From NCBI GenBank assembly GCA_028701555.1, contig JAQVQN010000165.1, forward strand, positions 1 to 5,951: 5,951 nt of DNA, read 5' to 3'. Every line of letters starts with the position of its first letter. Position 1 is the stretch's first letter. The translations under genes and the position numbers were made by a program. Below the pieces are notes generated by a model. It saw only the letters and a program-made list of their open reading frames with translations, had not been told where the DNA came from and did not search any database. This document shows, in pieces, positions 5,441 through 5,951 of this stretch. Source of the stretch: Kiritimatiellia bacterium. GTDB lineage: Bacteria; Verrucomicrobiota; Kiritimatiellia; RFP12; UBA1067.

Positions 5441-5821
5441 CTAGCTGCGGAATGTAACAACGCCGAATCCAAGCCACAACACAAGAAGACCGATGATTAC
5501 ACTGGAAACAACATAACTCCCGGCGATTAGGATTTCACCGCCGCGCATCAGAGTAAAGGTTTCAAGTCCAAACGCAGAGAAAGTAGTGAACCCTCCGGCA
5601 ATTCCGGTAAAAAGGAATAAGCGAGCGGGTGCTGAAAACAAGCCGTATCTCACGACAAGCCCGCTCAACAGCCCGATAACCAGACAGCCAAGCATATTTA
5701 CAACGAATGTGCCCAGCGGGAAGCGAAAGCCTACAGCGTGGTGAAGCACACAGCCTGATAGCATATACCGAAGAACTGAACCTATAGCTCCACCTAATCC
5801 AACAAGAAATACCTGAATCAT
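5441..5821 (-). CDS. crcB: Fluoride ion channel FluC/CrcB
   Basis: FluC proteins are small dual-topology dimers in the inner membrane that let fluoride leave the cell and so protect enolase and pyrophosphatase. The product is 126 residues, the normal length, with four hydrophobic segments at about 2-20, 35-58, 67-90 and 98-122. Family motifs are present: GGAIGSVLRY (10-19), GTFVVNMLG (37-45) with the conserved pore asparagine at 42, and GIAGGFTTFSAFGLE (73-87). The last includes the two phenylalanines (78 and 81) of the fluoride-lining 'Phe box' and the TTFS segment near the central sodium site. The start ATG has no clear Shine-Dalgarno (AAGCAAAAA precedes it), but the family N-terminus begins here. 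By eye its base composition is more AT-rich than fusA. There is only one copy in view, as expected for a homodimer type. No fluoride riboswitch is recognised upstream. Confidence 0.95.
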   Translation of the reverse strand: MIQVFLVGLGGAIGSVLRYMLSGCVLHHAVGFRFPLGTFVVNMLGCLVIGLLSGLVVRYGLFSAPARLFLFTGIAGGFTTFSAFGLETFTLMRGGEILIAGSYVVSSVIIGLLVLWLGFGVVTFRS

Positions 5822-5836
5822 TTTTTGCTTATTATG

Positions 5837-5864
5837 ATAATGCCCAAAGATTAGCGTTTAACAA
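5837..5864 (-). promoter_or_regulatory. Possible crcB promoter
   Basis: On the minus strand TTGTTA (5859-5864) and CATTAT (5837-5842) are separated by 16 bp, each 4/6 to consensus, leaving a leader of only about 8-10 nt before the crcB ATG. TTGCAA with TATTCG further upstream is an equally weak alternative. The region is AT-rich, so chance matches are likely. Confidence 0.25.
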
Positions 5865-5876
5865 CGAATAGCGTTT
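5852..5876. repeat. Direct repeat pair upstream of crcB
   Basis: TAGCGTTT occurs at 5852-5859 and again at 5869-5876, 17 bp apart start to start (AAACGCTA on the crcB strand). The copies flank the possible -35 element, so they might bind a regulator, but eight bases twice could be coincidence. Confidence 0.35.
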
Positions 5877-5951
5877 TATCCATCGGTTTGCAAGTGTATG
5901 AAGGTTGAGGTTTGACGACAAGCGTATTCTTGCCGCATTAGGGATAAAATG

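Larger units (their letters stand above)
5822..5951. other. Non-coding flank upstream of crcB
   Basis: No gene is supported on either strand in these 130 bases. Apart from the repeat pair and weak promoter beside crcB, the only notable item is AGGGATAAAATG at the extreme right end on the plus strand. This could be the ribosome site and start codon (5949-5951) of a divergent gene lying outside the window; a single codon cannot confirm it. Confidence 0.4.

Noticed and set aside
5822..5951. Fluoride riboswitch upstream of crcB
   Set aside because: Conserved riboswitch segments and the pseudoknot-forming stem were not found by eye.
1..5951. CRISPR array, tRNA, insertion sequence or phage genes
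   Set aside because: No regularly spaced repeats, cloverleaf-like sequences, transposase motifs or terminal inverted repeats were seen.

Overview
The window looks like chromosomal DNA from the PVC group, most likely Kiritimatiellota or a close relative such as Lentisphaerota. Three things suggest this. The small sigma factor resembles the Rhodopirellula/Verrucomicrobium family and has a FecR-type partner. A secreted protein opens with a VRQRWPWSRLVDIDYVL segment that I associate with Kiritimatiellota formylglycine-generating-enzyme-like (SUMF1) proteins. The EF-G has a GTATGSICSRRGRVEGM C-terminal variant. The assignment rests on recalled family features, not on a search. Every supported gene is on the minus strand, so transcription runs from high to low coordinates.

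From right to left: 5822-5951 is a non-coding flank. A FluC/CrcB fluoride channel gene (5441-5821) follows, then a 222-bp AT-rich spacer with small inverted repeats. Next is a full-length fusA for elongation factor G (3134-5218), ended by a symmetrical A/T-flanked terminator hairpin (3066-3095). The rest, 3027 down to 1, appears to be one signalling operon. It starts with an ECF-like sigma factor (2488-3027), whose stop overlaps the next start in an ATGA. The next gene is a membrane-anchored FecR-type anti-sigma factor (start 2491). Then comes a secreted protein built from two copies of an unrecognised beta-rich module (698-1405). Last is the N-terminal part of a secreted SUMF1/FGE-like protein (start 649) that runs off the left edge.

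By analogy with FecI/FecR, the membrane protein would hold the sigma factor and release it on an extracytoplasmic cue, and the two exported proteins are candidate outputs or sensors. The fusA and crcB genes look like unrelated housekeeping neighbours.

The oddest point is the junction at about 1403-1440. There is no in-frame stop between the FecR gene and the secreted-protein gene, yet the second gene has its own strong Shine-Dalgarno and signal peptide, and a stop lies at the expected place in another frame. It is either two proteins sharing one open frame, a real fusion, or a frameshift in the FecR C-terminus.
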